A DNA stretch of 17,509 nt from JAYQPQ01 sp038145405 (GTDB lineage: Bacteria; Pseudomonadota; Gammaproteobacteria; Pseudomonadales; GM7GCV1). The notes beneath the pieces are model-generated. The model had not been told where the DNA came from. It was given only the letters and a program-made list of their open reading frames with translations, and searched no databases. Both the position numbers and the translations under genes were made by a program. Location of the stretch: the NCBI GenBank assembly GCA_038145405.1, contig JAYQPQ010000038.1, positions 1-17,509 on the forward strand, given 5' to 3'. Of this stretch, positions 13,830 to 17,509 are shown piece after piece. Position 1 is the stretch's first letter. The number at the start of each line of letters is the position of its first letter.

Positions 13830-14355
13830 GAAATAAACTGATTTTCTCCCGGGGTTTTGCACCCCCGGAACCCCAGCCGGCGCCGGTGGGTTTGCCCTGC
13901 GGGTGCCTTCGCTTGCCCGCTTGACGACGGGTCGCCTCGATTCACTCCTGCTCAGCGAGGCTCAAAATTCGTCCCTGAACTTTGCCCCTGTTCACCGGAC
14001 GCCCTCTGCAAGCTCACTTTATTGGCGCGAAGAGGCAGTCGTCTCCCAATTCCCGTTGAGCCTGCCGAGGGGGGTGCCGCGGATGGGGTGAAGCGTACAG
14101 GGACGTACGCGACAGGGCGGCTGAGGCGGGATGCCGAATCCGCCCGACCCCCAAATCCGCTAACCAACCGAGGGTAGCCGCAGGCCAGGCGATCGGGTGC
14201 CCTTTCTTTTAGTTCCTTTTCTTTGGGCATACAAAGAAAAGGAACGCCCCACCGGTAGGTGATGGCCCGCTGCAGGCGATTTACCTTATGCAATAAGAAG
14301 AGAAATTGGGGGTTCCGGGGGTGGTAAACCCCCGGGAAAAGATTCAGCTTATTTC
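13830..14355. repeat. Gene-free intergenic element with imperfect inverted terminal repeats (MITE- or BIME-like)
   Basis: The space between the acnB terminator and metZ is filled by one structured element. Its ends are inverted copies: left 13830-13874 and right 14309-14355 share GAAATAA, CCCGGGG, a short TTT tract and CACCCCCGGAACCCC. Each end is itself a hairpin (CCGGGG/CCCCGG left, CCGGGGG/CCCCCGG at 14315-14335 right). Inside are a perfect 14-bp stem at 14212-14245 and a 6-bp stem at 14093-14110. Open frames of about 100 codons exist on both strands but overlap each other, resemble no family and look spurious. No transposase and no clear target-site duplication is seen. The outermost right end contains the metZ stop codon. 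It probably belongs to a dispersed repeat family. Confidence 0.65.
14212..14245. repeat. Perfect 14-bp inverted repeat (hairpin) within the intergenic element
   Basis: GTTCCTTTTCTTTG (14212-14225) and CAAAGAAAAGGAAC (14232-14245) are exact reverse complements around a 6-base loop. I recall closely similar T-rich/A-rich hairpins recurring in intergenic regions of many proteobacterial genomes, often mis-annotated as small proteins. Because one arm is T-rich when read from either side, it might act as a bidirectional terminator between acnB and metZ, but no clean T-run follows the stem. Confidence 0.75.
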
Positions 14356-15533
14356 AGACGATCCAGCGCCTGCCGCAAATCGGCCTGAATATCGCCCAGG
14401 TGTTCCAGTCCAACAGACAGGCGAATCAACCCCTGGCTGATGCCGGCACGTTCGCGTTCCTCGTCTGTGAGGCGCCCGTGCGTGGTGGTCGCCGGGTGGA
14501 CGATGGTGGTCTTAGTGTCGCCCAGGTTGGCTGTCAAGGATAACAATTTGACGTTGTCGACGACCTTCCAGGCGGCCGCACGACCACCCTTCACCTGGAA
14601 GGACAGCACGCCACCAAAGGCGCTCATCTGCGCAGCAGCCAACGCATGTCCCGGATGGTCGGCCAATCCAGTGTAGTAGACCTTCTCCACTTCGGGTTGC
14701 TGCTGCAACCAGTGCGCCAACTGCAGCGCGCTGGCGGAATGTGCTTCCATGCGAATGCGCAACGTGTCCAGACCCTTGAGGAATACCCAAGCGGAAAATG
14801 GGCTCATGCAAGGTCCGCAAGAGCGAATAAATCCGAGAATCTCGTCGATGTGCGCTTTTCCGCCCACCACGGCACCACCCAGACAGCGCCCCTGACCGTC
14901 GATGTATTTGGTAGCCGAGTGGATCACCAGATCAGCACCCAGAGCCAACGGCTGTTGCAGTGCGGGCGTAGCGAAGCAGTTGTCCACTACCAGCAAGGCG
15001 CCCTGCTCCTTCGCCAGTTTCGCCAGCGCCGGAATGTCCGCGACTTCGCACAGTGGGTTGGAAGGCGACTCGAGGAACAGCAATCGGGTCTCAGGCCGCA
15101 GTGCCTGGCGCCAGGCAGCCACGTCGGTCAGGGCCACAAAGCTGGTCTGTACGCAAAAGTTGCCCAGATATTTTTTCAGTAAATTGGTCGTGCTGCCGAA
15201 AACATCGCGCGAACAGACAATGTGATCGCCGGCCTTGAGCAGTGCCAAACAGGTCGACAGAATAGCGGCCATGCCTGACGAGGTAGCCACACCCGCTTCT
15301 GCTCCTTCAAGTGCAGCGATACGCTGTTCGAATGCGCGCACCGTCGGATTGGTGTAACGGCTGTAGACATTGCCTTCGGCGCCGCCGGTAAAGCGCGCGG
15401 CAGCCTCTTCCGCATTGGGAAAGATGTAGCTGGAGGTTAGATACAGCGCTTCGCTGTGCTCTCCCTCATGACTGCGGCTGATGCCAGCCCGCACCGCCAG
15501 GGTGTCGGGATGGTAGCCCGGTTTCTTGTTCAT
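14349..15533 (-). CDS. metZ: O-succinylhomoserine sulfhydrylase
   Basis: A PLP enzyme of the Cys/Met metabolism family, 394 residues. MetZ makes homocysteine from O-succinylhomoserine and sulfide in the direct-sulfhydrylation route to methionine. Visible motifs are YSRYTNPTV (substrate and PLP contacts), ATSSGMAAI (phosphate binding), FLESPSNP, VVDNCFATP and the PLP lysine K209 in HSATKYIDGQGR. Family members such as MetB or MetC would share the fold. The LGGAVVGG region and the purF neighbourhood, as in Pseudomonas, favour MetZ. The ATG at 15531-15533 overlaps the purF stop by one base (TGATG), indicating translational coupling; a TTG one codon earlier is less likely. Its stop codon lies within the right end of the neighbouring repeat element. 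Confidence 0.92.
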   Translation of the reverse strand: MNKKPGYHPDTLAVRAGISRSHEGEHSEALYLTSSYIFPNAEEAAARFTGGAEGNVYSRYTNPTVRAFEQRIAALEGAEAGVATSSGMAAILSTCLALLKAGDHIVCSRDVFGSTTNLLKKYLGNFCVQTSFVALTDVAAWRQALRPETRLLFLESPSNPLCEVADIPALAKLAKEQGALLVVDNCFATPALQQPLALGADLVIHSATKYIDGQGRCLGGAVVGGKAHIDEILGFIRSCGPCMSPFSAWVFLKGLDTLRIRMEAHSASALQLAHWLQQQPEVEKVYYTGLADHPGHALAAAQMSAFGGVLSFQVKGGRAAAWKVVDNVKLLSLTANLGDTKTTIVHPATTTHGRLTDEERERAGISQGLIRLSVGLEHLGDIQADLRQALDRLK

Positions 15534-17059
15534 CAATCACTCATACTGTTGTACAAACCCACGGCTGCGCTCTCGTCGCTGTTGCGATTGCGCTTGGCTT
15601 TGGCCGAATCATTGCGCTGTGCGTCAATGCGGTCCAGGTATTCCTGATCTACGTCGCCGGTGATGTATTCCCCGGTAAACACTGAGCATTCAAACTCGGT
15701 GATGTCCGGGTTGCCCTCACGCGATGCAGCAATGAGATCATCCAGATCCTGGTAGATCAGCCAGTCGGCGCCGATCTGCTCGGCTACCTCCTGCTCGGTC
15801 CGCCCGGGCCCGATCAGCTCACTGCTCGACGGCATATCGATGCCGTAGACATTGGGAAAGCGGACTGGTGGCGCGGCGGACGCGAAATATACCTTCTTGG
15901 CGCCAGCAGCGCGAGCCATCTCGATGATTTGCTTGCAGGTATTGCCGCGCACAATCGAATCATCCACCAGCAGCACATTGCGGTTGCGGAACTCCGGTTC
16001 TATGGCATTCAGCTTTTCGCGGACGGATTTTTTACGCACAGCCTGGCCGGGCATGATGAAAGTACGGCCGATATAGCGGTTTTTCATCAACCCTTCGCGC
16101 AGCTTAATGCCAAGGGTTTCCGCTAGTGCCTGGGCAGCCACCCTGCTGGTATCGGGGATGGGTATTACCACATCGATATCGTGATCCGGGCGTTCGCGCT
16201 TGATTTTCTCCGCCAGAAAATTGCCCTGTCGCAACCGCGTCTTGTACATGTGTATGCCATCGATGCAGGAGTCCGGTCGCGCCAGGTAGACATGCTCAAA
16301 GATGCAGGGACGGTAGTGCGGGTTCTCGGCGCACTGCTGGCGGTGCAATTGATGATTGAGATCGATATAGATGCCCTCGCCGGGCTTAACATCATTCAGC
16401 ACCTCAAAACCCAGGACATCCAACGCGGCGGATTCGGAGGCAATCATGTATTCGAGTCCGTCCTTGCGCTGCCGCGTGCCGATGATCAGCGGTCGGATTC
16501 CATTGGGGTCGCGGAAGGCCACCAAGCCGTGCTTAGCAACCAGAGCCACGCAGGCATAGGCCCCGCGACAACGTTGATGCACACCGGCGATGGCGGCAAA
16601 TATCTGTGCAGGTGCCAGATGCTTGCCATCTTGTTTGCGCAGTTCGTGTGCCAGCACATTGAGTACGATTTCGGAGTCGGAATCCGTATTCAGATGGCGT
16701 CGGTAGGCTTCATACAGATGTTCGCGCAACTCCTCGGAGTTGGTCAGGTTGCCGTTGTGTGCCAGGCATATACCGTAGGGTGAATTGACATAGAAGGGCT
16801 GCGCTAGGGCTGGGCCATTGCTGCCAGCGGTGGGGTAGCGGCAGTGGCCGATGCCGGTGCGGCCGATCAGGGATTCCATATCGCGGGTGTGAAAAACACT
16901 ACGTACCAGGCCGACGCCCTTCTTCTGAAAGAAATAGCCATCCTCGTTGCAGGTAACGATACCTGCTGCGTCCTGGCCGCGATGCTGCAGTACCGTCAGG
17001 GCGTCATACAGATCCAGATTGACGTTCTGATAACCGGATATTCCGACCACTCCACACAT
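15533..17059 (-). CDS. purF: Amidophosphoribosyltransferase
   Basis: First enzyme of de novo purine synthesis: makes phosphoribosylamine from PRPP and glutamine in the cytoplasm. The protein is 508 residues (E. coli 505). It begins MCGVVGI, so Cys2 becomes the N-terminal nucleophile after Met removal and there is no propeptide, as in proteobacterial PurF. The glutaminase domain shows GHCRYPTAG and AHNGNLTN. The phosphoribosyltransferase domain carries the PRPP motif VLLVDDSIVRGNT at about 363-375. Downstream are PPVRFPNVYGIDMPS and a short charged tail. GAGAGA lies 5 nt upstream of the ATG. It sits 13 bp after cvpA and overlaps metZ by one base, forming cvpA-purF-metZ. Confidence 0.97.
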   Translation of the reverse strand: MCGVVGISGYQNVNLDLYDALTVLQHRGQDAAGIVTCNEDGYFFQKKGVGLVRSVFHTRDMESLIGRTGIGHCRYPTAGSNGPALAQPFYVNSPYGICLAHNGNLTNSEELREHLYEAYRRHLNTDSDSEIVLNVLAHELRKQDGKHLAPAQIFAAIAGVHQRCRGAYACVALVAKHGLVAFRDPNGIRPLIIGTRQRKDGLEYMIASESAALDVLGFEVLNDVKPGEGIYIDLNHQLHRQQCAENPHYRPCIFEHVYLARPDSCIDGIHMYKTRLRQGNFLAEKIKRERPDHDIDVVIPIPDTSRVAAQALAETLGIKLREGLMKNRYIGRTFIMPGQAVRKKSVREKLNAIEPEFRNRNVLLVDDSIVRGNTCKQIIEMARAAGAKKVYFASAAPPVRFPNVYGIDMPSSSELIGPGRTEQEVAEQIGADWLIYQDLDDLIAASREGNPDITEFECSVFTGEYITGDVDQEYLDRIDAQRNDSAKAKRNRNSDESAAVGLYNSMSD

Positions 17060-17072
17060 GGCTATCTCTCAT

Positions 17073-17509
17073 TCAAAATAGTGACGCAATCCATGCAAAC
17101 AGGGCGCCGAGCACTTCCCTTACCCAGCCTTCAAATTGCAGAAATCCCGGGATTAGCCTGGATTCCATCCACCAGCTGCTTGACTCGACCGGCATCAGCG
17201 CGGGCAGAAAAACCAGAATAGCCATCACGATAACCAGACCGCGGGCGAGCCCGAATAATACGCCTAGGGTGCGGTCGGTGCCGCTCAGTCCGGTGGCATT
17301 AACCAGTTCACCAAGCGCGTGTACCAGCAGCACGCCGATAATCAGCGTGGCAAAGAACAGCAGGGCTGCCGCGCCCATTTCCCGAACCAGTAATGCCGTA
17401 TCAGCGGGAAAGGGCAATGCAGTGGCAAGTGGCGTTTTGAAAAGAAAAGCGACCGCCAGCGCTGCACCCCAGTTCACCAGCGACAGAACTTCCTTGATAA
17501 AGCCGCGCA
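17073..17509 (-). CDS. cvpA: CvpA family inner-membrane protein, N-terminus cut by window edge
   Basis: The frame is open to the right edge, so about 145 residues are present and roughly the first 20 are missing. The visible part begins RGFIKEVLSLVNWG, the conserved end of the first CvpA segment (families have RGF.REVLSL..W). It then holds several hydrophobic helices (AALLFFATLIIGVLLVHAL, LARGLVIVMAILVFLPAL) and GTDRTLGVLFGLARG, which is typical. CvpA is a small inner-membrane protein first described as needed for colicin V production; its molecular role is not established. A GTG at 17477 is not the true start because homology continues upstream. It is the first visible gene of the cvpA-purF-metZ operon. 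Confidence 0.93.
   Translation of the reverse strand, partial: RGFIKEVLSLVNWGAALAVAFLFKTPLATALPFPADTALLVREMGAAALLFFATLIIGVLLVHALGELVNATGLSGTDRTLGVLFGLARGLVIVMAILVFLPALMPVESSSWWMESRLIPGFLQFEGWVREVLGALFAWIASLF

Noticed and set aside
13857..14293. Overlapping frames of about 106 codons (plus) and 113 codons (minus) in the acnB-metZ element
   Set aside because: They overlap each other on opposite strands, span hairpins and have low-complexity Arg/Pro/Ser-rich translations. They are explained better as a repeat element than as genes.
1..17509. CRISPR array, prophage, toxin-antitoxin or defence island
   Set aside because: No regularly spaced repeats, no phage structural or integrase genes and no paired small toxin genes were seen. 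Almost all coding DNA is core metabolism.

Overview
The window is a housekeeping stretch of a gammaproteobacterial chromosome, with moderately high GC and dense coding on both strands. Gene content and order point to a non-enteric group related to Pseudomonadales or Cellvibrionales. The supporting blocks are acnB-lpxH-ppiB-glnS-cysS-folD-tRNAs-tig-clpP and cvpA-purF-metZ, both of which I recall from Pseudomonas, plus MiaE, LpxH and MetZ. A run of ten N inside acnB and an in-frame stop in glnS suggest a draft, metagenomic or single-cell assembly.

Layout. Positions 1-1646 (minus) hold tRNA-Leu(TAG), tig and the start of clpP: translation-coupled folding and proteolysis. Positions 1726-3171 hold a putative SAM methyltransferase (minus) and a stand-alone LuxR/GerE-type HTH protein (plus), separated by about 600 bp without a gene. 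This accessory patch separates tRNA-Leu from a tRNA-Pro(TGG)/Arg(TCT)/His(GTG) operon (3193-3537), which has a recognisable promoter. folD (plus) follows, ending convergently with an AbgT-family transporter that closes a minus-strand glnS-cysS-abgT unit. Divergent from that is ppiB-lpxH (plus), which converges on miaE (minus). acnB (plus) follows and ends at a strong terminator. Then comes a gene-free ~0.5 kb element bounded by inverted, palindromic ends. Last is the minus-strand cvpA-purF-metZ operon, with cvpA cut by the window edge.

Functional links. FolD (one-carbon folates) and AbgT (transport of the folate fragment p-aminobenzoyl-glutamate) are adjacent. PurF starts de novo purine synthesis, which uses formyl-folates supplied by FolD. 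GlnRS and CysRS charge tRNAs, and MiaE hydroxylates a modified tRNA adenosine. Trigger factor, PpiB and ClpP serve protein folding and quality control.

The items most worth a second look are: (1) an in-frame TAA in glnS after residue 488, followed by 65 conserved codons in the same frame that complete a 554-residue GlnRS; (2) the inverted-repeat element between acnB and metZ; (3) the FolD subtype, which looks unlike the usual gammaproteobacterial FolD; (4) the solo HTH gene and methyltransferase lying between tRNA genes. I did not find a clear new defence, secretion or biosynthetic system. Most of the window is ordinary core genome.
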